A DNA stretch of 64,000 bases from Microbacterium testaceum (GCF_006539145.1 NZ_BJML01000005.1:124001-188000), one strand, 5' to 3'; positions 27,937-37,196 are shown, counted from the stretch's first letter. Notes: generated by a model from the letters alone, not told the origin. Numbers and translations are program-made.

Positions 27937-29022
27937 GGTTTCGCGGCAGTTGCATCCCGGGGGGCTCGGGCGCTGCGATACGCCGGGGCGGGTTCGGCCA
28001 CGACGGACGTTCTCTGGTCACGCGTGGAACGAGTGGGCTGAACGACGATTGTCGTCTCGTCACCGAAGCCCTCGGCCGGTACCCGCGGAGGTCGCTGACC
28101 TTCGGCTCCCAGCGTGATCGGGTTCGTTCGGCGTGGCTTCGTCGCGCGCTAGCGAGCCGTGGTGCGTTTCGCGTCAGGATCGACCGCCACGGCGGAGGTA
28201 AAGCACCCGCGAGCGCTCTCGCGCTCTACTTCGAGTCTGGGACGCGCGCGAGACCACGGGAGTTCGCTCGTGCGTAGGCGTAGATGTCCGCGTGATCCGC
28301 ACGCACGTCTAGCCTTGTTCGGGCTCAAGAGAGACCGACGGCTCTCCCCCACTCGCACGGCGGCCTCCTTCCATAGCGCGCTCAAGAGCGCACACGTCTG
28401 CAGGGTGAGAGAGGCTCCTGCACGACGTGCCCGGCACGTACTCGCGTTCCCTGGAACGACAGGGGTGGGCAGCTCTCGCAACGATCACGGCGCACATCGG
28501 GCTGTGTCGCGCGTCGGGTCCCCTGCCGGGCACTGAGCCGACCGCCCGGGTGCTTGGTGGCGGGGTGCGGGAGTCGCACGACACAGTCACTGTTCCAGCG
28601 TCTGCGGGGCGGGGTGACGTCGTGGTCGACCCGCGACCAGGGGCCTACGGGCAGCACCGATACGTGATCGTCGAGCGGTTCATCTGAGCGAGCCGGCTGG
28701 TGGGTGGCGGCGCTCTCCGTTCCGTCTGATGTCGGCGGTGACAGTCGCATCAGCTCGGTCCGATGCACGGGGCGACTGAGATCTTCTCGTTGGCCACACT
28801 CAGTGTCACGCGCCCGCATGGAAGGCCGCCCCCCCCGACGCGGCTGAGACGGGGCCCTTGGATGGTCGGGCTGCTCGTCGTGGTGAGGCCCGGATGTTCT
28901 CTTGCGGTTCGCCTCGTACGGCGGCGAACTCTCAATCGTCGCCCCTGCTTCTACTCCCCTGCTGGCTGATCGTCCACCTGCCGCACAATCCACGCGGCGT
29001 TCTCACGTCGGTGTGCCGCTTG

Positions 29023-29036
29023 GTTTCACGTGAAAC
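29023..29036. other. parS: parS site 2
   Basis: Perfect GTTTCACGTGAAAC palindrome. It is the first of a closer group of sites between 29.0 and 30.1 kb. Confidence 0.95.
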
Positions 29037-29219
29037 GTCCCGTTGATCCTGCGCGCGATGATTGCGCAGGTGGTGCGTTCTAGGCCGGCGGGGAAGTCGT
29101 GGGTCGACACTGCTCGGATCGTGGGTGCTCCGTGCCCGTTGAGGTGGAGCTTGCGCGATCAATTGCGTCGGCAATCGATGCAGTGCGACGGCAATCTGAG
29201 CCGGTTCGATGTGGCACGT

Positions 29220-29233
29220 GTTTCACGTGAAAC
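29220..29233. other. parS: parS site 3
   Basis: Perfect GTTTCACGTGAAAC, immediately preceded by GGCAC, which forms a second CACGTG core (29215-29220) directly abutting the site. Confidence 0.95.
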
Positions 29234-29604
29234 AGCGGAGGCGTGTCGGGTGGTGGCGTGTCTGTCGGTGGGTGCTGAAGGGTGAGCACGCAGCGTCGGA
29301 CCGTGGGACTGCGCCAACATGGAGAGATGCACGCCGTGTGCCCTAGCGGTCACGAACTCACGGTCATTGTCGCGAGATAGCTGGCGGACAATCGGCCTTT
29401 GGGTACTCTTCGCGCGGAGCGGAAACGCACTTCTATCTGTCGTCGGCCACGTGTCCCGGGTTGGCGTGGGCAGATTGATAGTGCACGCCCGATCGAAGGC
29501 GGCGCGCGGCTAGTTCATCGCTACCCACCGCTACCCACCTGTTGACGAGCGCGGAGTGCGACACCGCGACCGGACGCGGTGACGCCGGAGGAGAGCTGAT
29601 GAGG

Positions 29605-29618
29605 GTTTCACGTGAAAC
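29605..29618. other. parS: parS site 4
   Basis: Perfect GTTTCACGTGAAAC palindrome, preceded by a GGAGGAGAG purine tract (29586-29594) that resembles a ribosome site but precedes no convincing gene. Confidence 0.95.
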
Positions 29619-29780
29619 ACCGCTGCGAAGCGAGCCACTGGGCGATGTTGCGTCGGGTTTCTCGGGTTGTCCGCTGCTGTGCTCCGTCCACGGCCACTCC
29701 GATTATCCAGAGTCCCCTAGCTTCTCCGTCTACGTACTTGGACGGTCAGTGCTCCGACGGGCGTGGTGAGGACAGCGAGA

Positions 29781-29950
29781 GGTCGGCGCACCTGCTGGGG
29801 TTTCGCCCGATAGGAGCTTCGTGCCCTGGGAGTGAGTGTCCGTCATCTCGCGGTGGGCGGAGGCGGCGCACTAGCGCGGGTTTCGTCCGGTGGGAGCTTC
29901 GTGCCCTGGGAGTGAGTGTCCATCATCGCGCGGTGGGCGGGGGCGGCGTA
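29781..29950 (+). repeat. 80-bp tandem duplication in the centromere region
   Basis: Two adjacent copies with an exact 80-bp period: TTTCGCCCGATAGGAGCTTC (29801) matches TTTCGTCCGGTGGGAGCTTC (29881), and CGGTGGGCGG recurs at 29851 and 29931. Similarity continues into GGCGGCGCA/GGCGGCGTA at the joins, giving about 2.1 units. The copies differ at several positions, so the duplication is not recent. Confidence 0.85.
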
Positions 29951-30037
29951 CATCGGCGTGGTCACCCGCCGGTGAAGCGGGACTCCCCCGCATCTCGAGC
30001 CGCGAGTCAGCGGAGCTCATCACCAGTGATCGGCACC

Positions 30038-30051
30038 GTTTCACGTGGAAC
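30038..30051. other. parS: Degenerate parS site 5
   Basis: GTTTCACGTGGAAC: one mismatch (G for A at position 11) from the consensus palindrome. Probably a weaker ParB site. Confidence 0.75.
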
Positions 30052-31179
30052 ACGCGCCCGCGTGAGGGCTAAGACCTGCACGCCAGCTCCACCTTGACGG
30101 GAGAGATGGATAGCTGACCGGCGCCCAAGAAGGGTCTGACGCTGTGTGACATGGAGGGGCTTATCCGGCTCCACGCACGGCAGGCATGTAGCGAGCGGCC
30201 TCAGCCGTGGTCATCAGGGCCATCCGCCTTCTACGCCACGATGCAGAAGACCGCGATGTTTTGGACCGGCCGGCGCCGAGGTGTTGGCGCTCAGCTGCTC
30301 GCACTGTTCCGCAGTCGAAACCGTGTCGACCCGCGTGCGAGGTGCCGGGTGGAAGTCACGACGACCCACTGTCATCGCGCGCATTGATCTGTCCCTCAGG
30401 GTCCCGCGCTGGCTGATGGCCACGAGCCTTCTAGGCGGACCGCGAAAAAATGCGCTCCTGTTTGCGGAGGAGGACGCATCAGCGCTGTTCCCCTGCGTCC
30501 GATGACCGAAGCGTGCGAGATCGCGGCAGGTGAGGCCCGGGATACACAGCCGATCACCGTTCCGGTCCGGCTCTCGTGGCGAGCACCTTCTCTTCCCGAC
30601 ACCTCGGACTGCTGGGCGAGGGTGAACGTACGCTGAGCAGGGTGACATCGTGAACTGCCAGGCGTCCACGGTACGACGACACATTGGAGACAGCCGCATC
30701 CGAACGGACGCCTACTGTCTCCCGAGACCTCGACAGCTTGCGCTCAACCTTTTCGATGAGGGTGTCGAGTGCCGTCGGGTCTTGCGGGAGTCCCCAGTCG
30801 CTCTTTGGGGTTCAAAGTCGAGTGCCGCTCTCCCCGGCGCTCGTCCACCGAAACGCGGGCAAACGTGATCCGAAGCCGGTCGGGACGAGACGAGACGAGA
30901 CGCAGGGCGCGGGTGCAGCTGAACCGTCGGAGTGTGTCCTCCCCAGGTTCTTCGACTGTCGAGAGGCTGCTCGATCGTGACTCCCGTCTACTGTTGTGGA
31001 GTCTGTGACCTACTCTCTGCACCTCGACGGAGACGCGGATGGACGCGCGCGGGAAGCGGCCTCTCGCTCTCCCCCGGCGCCTGGCAATTACCGCTCAAGT
31101 GCATCTCGTGACTAGACCCGACGCGACTTCAGGACATCGGCACGATCGCCAAGGGGGAATCCAATGCCCCGTCACGAAC

Positions 31180-31193
31180 GTTTCACGTGAAAC
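31180..31193. other. parS: parS site 6
   Basis: Perfect GTTTCACGTGAAAC palindrome, first of three closely spaced sites leading into parA. Confidence 0.95.
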
Positions 31194-31324
31194 GCCGGCG
31201 ATTATGGGGACGCCGTGCAGGGACCCTTCGGGGCGTTGAGGCCACTCAGATGTGAGCGCGGAGCCGCACAGAGCTGGAATCGGAGCCGTCGGAGGACGGA
31301 CGTGCGTACGCTCACCGTCTGCAT

Positions 31325-31338
31325 GTTTCACGTGAAAC
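31325..31338. other. parS: parS site 7
   Basis: Perfect GTTTCACGTGAAAC palindrome, about 200 bp upstream of the parA -10 box. Confidence 0.95.
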
Positions 31339-31526
31339 GTGAATGACCACAGGCGCGTGTGGCGGCGCGTCGTCGCTCTCGGTGCGCTTCGCTGGCCGCC
31401 TGATGGTGGAGCGCAGGAACTCCCTGCAACGAGCTGGGCGCTCGAGAAGGCCGGGTGAGCCACGATCGACAAGCTTTGAATACACAGCCACGCCAGCCGT
31501 CCATCATGAGCGGGCCAGAGCGCGGG

Positions 31527-31532
31527 TAGACT
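31527..31532 (+). promoter_or_regulatory. Putative -10 box of parAB
   Basis: TAGACT, matching the box used at crgA and the sortase. Transcription would start near 31539, giving a leader of about 26 nt with the purine-rich site AGGGAGAGG at 31546-31554, before the GTG inside parS. Confidence 0.55.
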
Positions 31533-31557
31533 GAGCGGGTTGCCGAGGGAGAGGTGC

Positions 31558-31571
31558 GTTTCACGTGAAAC
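31558..31571. other. parS: parS site 8, overlapping the parA start codon
   Basis: Perfect GTTTCACGTGAAAC; the central GTG (31565-31567) is the parA start and the remaining bases encode the second and third codons. ParB bound here would cover the translation start and sit just downstream of the promoter. Confidence 0.9.
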
Positions 31572-32482
31572 AGTCCGATGAGGCGCCCGCGTCGACGTCG
31601 TTCGACGACTCCCCCATCGCTCGGGAGATCGCGAATCTCTCGGCGCGCCGGCGCACCCTGGAAGAGACGACCGTGGAGCTGTCGGGTCGCACCCGCGTGT
31701 TCACGGTCTCGAACCAGAAGGGCGGGGTGGGGAAGACTACGACCGCCGTTAACATCGCAGCGGCCCTGGTGTCGGTGGGAGCTCGTGTTCTCGTCGTCGA
31801 CCTCGACCCACAGGGCAACGCGTCCACGGCACTGGGTGTCGCACATAACGCGGACACGCCCAGCGTGTACGACGTCCTCATCGATGAGTTTCCTCTCGCG
31901 GACATCATTCAGACCAGTCCGGAGTCCCCGAAGCTGCTGTGCGCACCCAGCACGATCCATCTCGCCGGGGCCGAGATCGAACTGGTATCGCAGGTCGCTC
32001 GTGAGCACCGCCTCCGTGGGGCTCTGCGCGACTATCTCGACATCGAGGGCAACCACCTCGATTTCGTCATCATCGACTGCCCTCCCTCCCTCGGCCTTCT
32101 GACGATCAACGCATTCACCGCAGCAGACGAAGTGCTCATACCTATCCAGTGCGAGTACTACGCGCTCGAGGGCCTCAGTCAGCTTCTCGGCAGCGTGCAG
32201 ATGATTCAGAAGCACCTGAACCCCGGTCTTCACGTGTCGACGATCCTGCTGACCATGTATGACGGTCGCACGCGGTTGGCCCAGCAGGTCGCCGAGGAAG
32301 TTCGCTCGCACTTCACCGACGAGGTCCTGAACACCGTCATCCCTCGATCCGTGCGCGTCTCTGAAGCCCCGAGCTTCGGGCAGACCGTCATCGCGTACGA
32401 TGGCCAATCAGCGGGCGCCATCGCCTATCGCGAGGCCGCGGTCGAGATCGTCGCTCGCGACACCACCAAGAAGGGTTCCTGA
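31565..32482 (+). CDS. parA: Chromosome partitioning ATPase ParA (Soj)
   Basis: 305 residues. Deviant Walker A KGGVGKTTT at about 56-64, Walker A' DLDPQGNAST and Walker B FVIIDCPPSLG. ParA dimers on the nucleoid pull ParB-parS complexes, moving origins apart. A 50-residue N-terminal extension precedes the ATPase core. Start: the GTG in parS site 8 has a ribosome site 10 nt upstream, and the only earlier GTG (31554) hits a TGA at once. The stop overlaps the parB start (TGATG). Confidence 0.96.
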   Translation: MKQSDEAPASTSFDDSPIAREIANLSARRRTLEETTVELSGRTRVFTVSNQKGGVGKTTTAVNIAAALVSVGARVLVVDLDPQGNASTALGVAHNADTPSVYDVLIDEFPLADIIQTSPESPKLLCAPSTIHLAGAEIELVSQVAREHRLRGALRDYLDIEGNHLDFVIIDCPPSLGLLTINAFTAADEVLIPIQCEYYALEGLSQLLGSVQMIQKHLNPGLHVSTILLTMYDGRTRLAQQVAEEVRSHFTDEVLNTVIPRSVRVSEAPSFGQTVIAYDGQSAGAIAYREAAVEIVARDTTKKGS

Positions 32483-33453
32483 TGGCTAAGAGGACCGGTC
32501 TGGGCCGCGGTATCGGCGCCCTCATCCCCACCATGGAGCCGTCCGAGGCGCGTCCCGTCGACGTCTTCTTTCCCGACGGCAACACGAAGAGTTCGGACGC
32601 TGCCGCGGAGACCGCCGCTCCGGAGTCGTCCGACGACAACCTCGTCACCGTCCCCGGTGCGCGGCTCGTTCACATCGACCCGAAGTCGATCGTTCCCAAC
32701 CCACGCCAACCACGCACGAACTTCGACGCGGACGACCTCGCGGAGCTCGTCCACTCCGTCCGCGAGTTCGGAGTCCTGCAGCCGGTCGTCGTCCGGGATA
32801 AGGGCGATGGCACGTTCGAGCTGATCATGGGCGAGCGTCGCACCCGCGCCTCGCGCGAGGCGGGACTCGAGACGATTCCTGCCGTTGTCCGCGAGACGGA
32901 TGATGAGTACCTGCTCCGCGATGCTCTGCTCGAGAACCTTCACCGCTCGCAGCTGAATCCGCTGGAAGAAGCCTCCGCCTATCAGCAGCTGCTGGAGGAC
33001 TTCGGTATCACGCAGGAGGAGCTCGCAACGCGCATCGGCCGCTCCCGCCCCCAGATCAGCAACACCATTCGCCTGCTCAAGCTACCGGTCGCCGTGCAGC
33101 AGCGCGTCGCCGCGGGTGTCCTGAGCGCTGGACATGCTCGTGCCATCCTCTCGTTGGATGACCCCAAAGAGATGCAGAAGCTCGCCGACAAGATCGTCAA
33201 CGAAGATCTCTCCGTGCGGGCGGCCGAAGCCGCCGCGAAGATGCCGGGCGTCGCCCCCCTCCGCCAGAAGCCCAAGGCAGGATCGCAGCGATCGGGTCTG
33301 GATGCCATCGCCAATCGGCTCGGGGATCGCTTCGATACGAAGGTGCGCGTTTCGCTGAGCGCAAAAAAAGGCCAGATCAGCATCGATTTCGCGAGCATTC
33401 AGGATCTGAATCGCATCCTCGCCACCCTGGGTGAAGAGGGATACACCGGCTGA
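32482..33453 (+). CDS. parB: Chromosome partitioning protein ParB (Spo0J)
   Basis: 323 residues. N-terminal ParA-activating segment (KRTGLGRGIGALIP), ParB/Srx CTPase domain with box II GERRTRAS, then ENLHRSQLNPLEEA, the helix-turn-helix that reads parS (RIGRSRPQISNTIRLL), and a C-terminal dimerisation domain. CTP-dependent clamp loaded at parS sites upstream. Expressed with parA through a 1-bp stop/start overlap. Confidence 0.96.
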   Translation: MAKRTGLGRGIGALIPTMEPSEARPVDVFFPDGNTKSSDAAAETAAPESSDDNLVTVPGARLVHIDPKSIVPNPRQPRTNFDADDLAELVHSVREFGVLQPVVVRDKGDGTFELIMGERRTRASREAGLETIPAVVRETDDEYLLRDALLENLHRSQLNPLEEASAYQQLLEDFGITQEELATRIGRSRPQISNTIRLLKLPVAVQQRVAAGVLSAGHARAILSLDDPKEMQKLADKIVNEDLSVRAAEAAAKMPGVAPLRQKPKAGSQRSGLDAIANRLGDRFDTKVRVSLSAKKGQISIDFASIQDLNRILATLGEEGYTG

Positions 33454-33523
33454 GAGGCCTGCCGCTGATGAGCGTCTCCCGGGCAGCGAGCGACTTTCGA
33501 GGCCTGGTGTCGGTCCCTCGACG

Positions 33524-33529
33524 TAACCT
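33524..33529 (+). promoter_or_regulatory. Leaderless -10 box of the orphan gene at 33536
   Basis: TAACCT ending 6 nt before GTG 33536. The same spacing elsewhere argues for this GTG rather than the ATG three bases earlier. Confidence 0.5.
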
Positions 33530-33535
33530 GGAATG

Positions 33536-33883
33536 GTGACAGCGAACGACGACACTCCCCGCCGTCGCGCCAGCCTCGAGCTACTGCGCGCGGAGGCCTC
33601 CGACGAACTCGCGGTCCTCATCCACGAGCGCCTGCGCGGTGGAGAAGACCCGTGGGACTTCATGGAGGATCTTCCGAGCGTCGACGAACTGGTCGTGCTC
33701 ATCCTGCGGGCTGACAACATCTCGGAGAATGGCGGCGTCCGACCGACCCGCGCGCGCAACTACCGCGTGCTCCGACAGATCGCTCTCGACTACCCCGCCC
33801 TCACGAAGGCTGTGTGGCGCATTCTGGGCGAAGAAGAGCCACACCGCCGCTGGGACGCCAGCGTTCGTCTCGACGTCTCCTGA
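33536..33883 (+). CDS. Small conserved acidic protein of unknown function after parB
   Basis: About 115 residues, soluble, predicted mostly helical, no Cys. Notable stretches: DTPRRRASLELLRAEASDEL, GGEDPWDFMEDLPSVDELV and RARNYRVLRQIALDYP. Codon use matches the flanking genes, so it is real. It does not resemble a family I can name. It lies 80 bp after parB with its own -10 box, so it is probably not part of the parAB operon, though its location raises a possible link with segregation. Confidence 0.7.
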   Translation: MTANDDTPRRRASLELLRAEASDELAVLIHERLRGGEDPWDFMEDLPSVDELVVLILRADNISENGGVRPTRARNYRVLRQIALDYPALTKAVWRILGEEEPHRRWDASVRLDVS

Positions 33884-34104
33884 GGGGCGCTCACGGTCCC
33901 TCAGAGACATTCGTGCCTCTTCTCGTACCAAGGGCGCTGTCTTCCCTCCCGGGCCCCGACTCCGCGGTTCATTCGAGGTCATGGCGCAACGGCTTCGACA
34001 GCGGGGGGAGCCCCCGCGCTCCGGCGTTCGACGCCGCCCCTGCACACGTCGTCAGAGGCGGCCATACCTGTGATCGTCGTGACGAGCCCGGCACCCACAA
34101 CGCA

Positions 34105-34138
34105 AACGTCCCCGGCACCATACGGCACCGGGGACGTT
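34105..34138 (-). terminator. Terminator hairpin after trxA
   Basis: AACGTCCCCGG and its 11-bp exact complement around a 12-nt loop, 13 bp beyond the trxA stop. The minus-strand tail (TGCGTTGTGG) is poor in U, so termination may be Rho-assisted. The 33884-34104 stretch to its left holds nothing I can identify. Confidence 0.65.
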
Positions 34139-34151
34139 CACACGGCAGGTC

Positions 34152-34475
34152 TTAGCCGAGGAAAGCGGCGAGATCCTGCTCGAGAGCGTACTTGGGCTTC
34201 GCGCCGATGATGGTCGTCTTGACCTCACCGCCGTGGAAGACCTTCATCGCGGGGATGGAGGTGATCTGGTACTTCATCGCGAGGTCGGGGTTCTCGTCGA
34301 CGTTGAGCTTGAGGACGGTGATCTTGCCCGCGTTCTCGTTCTGGATCTCGTCGAGGACGGGAGCGACCATGCGGCACGGGCCGCACCACTCGGCCCAGAA
34401 GTCTACGAGAACGGGTCCGTCGGCCTGCAGGACGTCCTGCTCGAACGTTGCGGAGGTCGTCGCCTTGGCAGTCAT
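34152..34475 (-). CDS. trxA: Thioredoxin
   Basis: 107 residues, single thioredoxin fold with the active site WAEWCGPCRM (both Cys present) and the cis-Pro in TSIPAM. Reduces protein disulfides in the cytoplasm; reduced by TrxB encoded upstream, 62 bp away on the same strand. Full-length, nothing unusual. Confidence 0.97.
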   Translation of the reverse strand: MTAKATTSATFEQDVLQADGPVLVDFWAEWCGPCRMVAPVLDEIQNENAGKITVLKLNVDENPDLAMKYQITSIPAMKVFHGGEVKTTIIGAKPKYALEQDLAAFLG

Positions 34476-34537
34476 TGCATTTCTCCTTAGATGAAAGCGT
34501 CAGTTCGTGAAAACGCCGGTGAGCGCGGTTTTGTTCC

Positions 34538-35524
34538 TCAGACGACCGCGGCGTCGGGGAGTCCCTCGATGGGGCTCTCGGCGACGGCGGGCTCGCCGGC
34601 CTCACCGCGCGCGGCGAGGAAGTGCTCCACGTCGAGAGCCGCGACCGTTCCGCTGCCCGCGGCCGTGATCGCCTGGCGATAGGTCGGGTCGATGACGTCA
34701 CCGGCGGCGAACACGCCGTCGACCGAGGTGCGCGACGAACGGCCGTCGACCCAGATGGTGCCCTGGTCGGTGAGCTGCAGCTTGTCGTGCACGAGGTGCG
34801 TGCGCGGGTCGTTGCCGATCGCGACGAACAGACCGTCGAGGGGCAGCTCACGGGTCGAGTCGTCGACGGTCGAGCGCAGACGCACGCCGTTGACCGCGTC
34901 CTCACCGAGGATCTCGTCGACGGCGCTGTTCCAGATGAACTCGATCTTGGGGTTCGCGAAGGCGCGCTCCTGCATGATCTTCGACGCGCGGAGCGAGTCC
35001 TTGCGGTGGATGATGTAGACCTTCGACGCGAACTTGGTCAGGAAGTTGGCCTCTTCCATCGCCGAATCGCCACCGCCGACCACGGCGATCGTGCGGTCGC
35101 GGAAGAAGAAGCCGTCACACGTGGCACACCACGAGACCCCACGGCCGGAGAGGCGATCTTCCCCCTCGAGTCCGAGCTTGCGGTAGGCCGAGCCGGTCGC
35201 GTAGATGAGCGAGACTGCTTCTTCGACCTTGCCGCTGCCGAGCGTGATCTTCTTGACGGGGCCGTCGAGCTCGAGCGACACGACGTCGTCGTACAGCACC
35301 TGGGCACCGAAGCGCTCGGCCTGCGCCTGCATCTTGGCCATGAGGTCGGGGCCCTGGATGCCGTCGGGGAACCCGGGGAAGTTCTCGACCTCGGTCGTGT
35401 TCATGAGGTCGCCGCCGGCTTCGACGGAGCTCGCGACGACGAGGGGCTCGAGGTTGGCTCGGGCAGCGTAGATGGCGGCCGTGTATCCGGCCGGGCCCGA
35501 TCCGATGATGATGACGTGACGCAC
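34538..35524 (-). CDS. trxB: Thioredoxin reductase
   Basis: 328 residues from GTG 35524, preceded by GAGGAAGG. FAD-binding GSGPAGYTAAIYAAR at the N-terminus, redox-active CATC in WCATCDGFFF, NADPH-binding GGGDSAMEEA and the C-terminal FAD motif VFAAGDV. Transfers electrons from NADPH to thioredoxin. The trxB-trxA pair downstream of murJ is the usual actinobacterial arrangement. Confidence 0.97.
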   Translation of the reverse strand: MRHVIIIGSGPAGYTAAIYAARANLEPLVVASSVEAGGDLMNTTEVENFPGFPDGIQGPDLMAKMQAQAERFGAQVLYDDVVSLELDGPVKKITLGSGKVEEAVSLIYATGSAYRKLGLEGEDRLSGRGVSWCATCDGFFFRDRTIAVVGGGDSAMEEANFLTKFASKVYIIHRKDSLRASKIMQERAFANPKIEFIWNSAVDEILGEDAVNGVRLRSTVDDSTRELPLDGLFVAIGNDPRTHLVHDKLQLTDQGTIWVDGRSSRTSVDGVFAAGDVIDPTYRQAITAAGSGTVAALDVEHFLAARGEAGEPAVAESPIEGLPDAAVV

Positions 35525-35597
35525 GGTTGCGCCTTCCTCTCGTTGATTCCGTCGGATGAAACCCATGGTAGCCGCGGGGTATTCCGCAGCGCCGGGG

Positions 35598-37196
35598 CTA
35601 GCGCTTGGGGAGGAACCGCCGACCGAGCGCGAGCGCCGGGGCGAGTTCGGGAGTGCGGAAGAGGGCCAGGATGCCGATGTACACGGCGAGGACGACGATG
35701 CCCAGCACCGCGGCACCGGCGATACCGGCCCCGACGCTGCTCGTCATCCATCCTTCGGGTCCGCCCAGGAGAAGCAGGGTCCCCCATCCGGCGGCGGCGG
35801 CGGGAATCGCAGCCAGGGCGAAGCGTCCGAGCGCGGGGAGCCATGAGCCCGTGCCGATGCCGGAGAGCCGTCGACGGAGCAGGATCGTCGCGACGATCAC
35901 CTGCACGATGCTGGCGAACGACTGGGTGAGGGCGACGCCGGCAGCCAGTTCCGACCGGTCGATGACCGCACCGGCCGCGAGAGCACCGCCCGCGACGAGC
36001 GCACACTGCAGCAGGGTGAAGAAGAACGGCGTGCGGGTGTCGTTGTAGGCGTAGAACGTCCGCTGGATGACGAACAGAACTGCGAGCGGCACCAGGCACA
36101 CGAGGAAGGACCACAGCACCGGGGCCGCCGCGAGGGCCTCCTCCGGCCCGTTGGTGAAGATGCGGCTTGCGGGGACCGCCGCGACCGCGAGTGCCGCCGT
36201 GGCGGCGACGATGAAGAACCCGAGGGTTCGGATGCTGCGCGCGATGTCGGCCCGCACCTCGTCGTCGCGTCCGGCCGCGGCGTGCTCGCTGAGCTGCGTG
36301 AAGTAGGGCGTTCCGATCGAGAGCACGATGATCGAGTACGGCAGCATGAACAGCAGCCAGGCGTTCTGCGAGGCGAAGATCGCGGGGTCGTTGCCGGAGG
36401 CCCCGGAGAGCACGTTGGATTGCACGATGCCCGCCAACTGGCCGGCGACCACCATGAGGAAGGTCCAGCCGGCGAGCCGGCTGATGTGCCGGAGCCCCAC
36501 ACCCTTCCACCGGAAGTCGGGCCGGAGAGTGAGCCCTGCGCGGCGCCAGAAGAACATCAGCACGACCGTCTGCACGACGATCCCACCCGTCGCCGTGGCC
36601 GCGAGCAGGGTGATCATCGACGGGGTCCACGCGCCCACGTTCTCTTGCGGACCGCCGAACAGCAGGATGAACGCCCCGAAACCCGCGATCGACACGACGT
36701 TGTTGACGATCGGCGCCCACGTGTACGGGCCGAAGACGCGCCGGGCGTTGAGGATCTCGCCCAGCAGCGCGTACAGCCCGTAGAAGAAGATCTGCGGCAG
36801 GCACCAGTAGGCGAAAGCGGTCGAGAGCGCGAGCTGGTCCCCGGTGAATTTGCTCGCGTAGACCTGCACGAGGAGCGGGGCGGCGATCATCGCGAGAGCG
36901 GTGGCGCCCAGCAGACCGACGGTGCCCAGGGTGAACAGTTTGGAGATGAAGGCCTGTCCCCCATCGGCGTGCGCGGCGGCCTTCACGATCTGCGGGACGA
37001 CCACGGCGGTCAACAGGCCGGTCGAGATGATCGCGTAGATGTTGTTCGGGAGCTGGTTCGCGACGGCGAAGGCGTCACCCGCTCTGCTCTGCGAACCGAT
37101 GGCCGCGACGAGCACGATGGTGCGCAGCACCCCGCTCACGCGGGACGCGATGGTCCCGGCTCCGATGAGCACGCTGGCCCGTCCGATACTGCTCAC
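35598..37196 (-). CDS. murJ: Lipid II flippase MurJ
   Basis: About 532 residues from GTG 37196 (VSSIGRASVLIGAGTIASRVSG). About 14 membrane helices of the MOP/MVF superfamily; features such as RTFYAYNDTRTPFF in the middle match MurJ. Moves lipid II across the membrane for the SEDS/PBP enzymes. Its GTG overlaps the stop of the DUF6049-like gene (GTGA). It lacks the long C-terminal pseudokinase extension of mycobacterial MurJ. A longer reading to 37832 is a shadow of that upstream gene. Confidence 0.93.
   Translation of the reverse strand: MSSIGRASVLIGAGTIASRVSGVLRTIVLVAAIGSQSRAGDAFAVANQLPNNIYAIISTGLLTAVVVPQIVKAAAHADGGQAFISKLFTLGTVGLLGATALAMIAAPLLVQVYASKFTGDQLALSTAFAYWCLPQIFFYGLYALLGEILNARRVFGPYTWAPIVNNVVSIAGFGAFILLFGGPQENVGAWTPSMITLLAATATGGIVVQTVVLMFFWRRAGLTLRPDFRWKGVGLRHISRLAGWTFLMVVAGQLAGIVQSNVLSGASGNDPAIFASQNAWLLFMLPYSIIVLSIGTPYFTQLSEHAAAGRDDEVRADIARSIRTLGFFIVAATAALAVAAVPASRIFTNGPEEALAAAPVLWSFLVCLVPLAVLFVIQRTFYAYNDTRTPFFFTLLQCALVAGGALAAGAVIDRSELAAGVALTQSFASIVQVIVATILLRRRLSGIGTGSWLPALGRFALAAIPAAAAGWGTLLLLGGPEGWMTSSVGAGIAGAAVLGIVVLAVYIGILALFRTPELAPALALGRRFLPKR

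Larger units (their letters stand above)
27383..31564. other. Gene-free centromere-like region with multiple parS sites
   Basis: About 4.2 kb between rsmG and parA without a credible gene. Reading frames here lack the G/C-rich third positions of the flanking genes, have no recognisable domains or coherent ribosome sites, and several run straight through parS. It contains seven perfect GTTTCACGTGAAAC sites (counting the one at the parA start, which extends to 31571) and one single-mismatch site, plus an 80-bp tandem duplication at 29781-29950. This is most likely the ParB loading region of the chromosome, 5-9 kb from oriC. Non-coding RNAs cannot be excluded. Confidence 0.8.

Noticed and set aside
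27837-28277. 146-codon plus-strand frame containing parS site 1
   Set aside because: Runs through the palindrome (reads as HVK), shows no conserved motif or codon bias, and has no start signal.
28382-28993. 203-codon minus-strand frame in the parS region
   Set aside because: Composition is uniform Arg/Ser/Pro/Gly with no secondary-structure pattern, no ribosome site and no third-position bias; treated as non-coding.
30883-30905. GACGA short tandem repeat
   Set aside because: Only about four imperfect units; too short to call a functional repeat.
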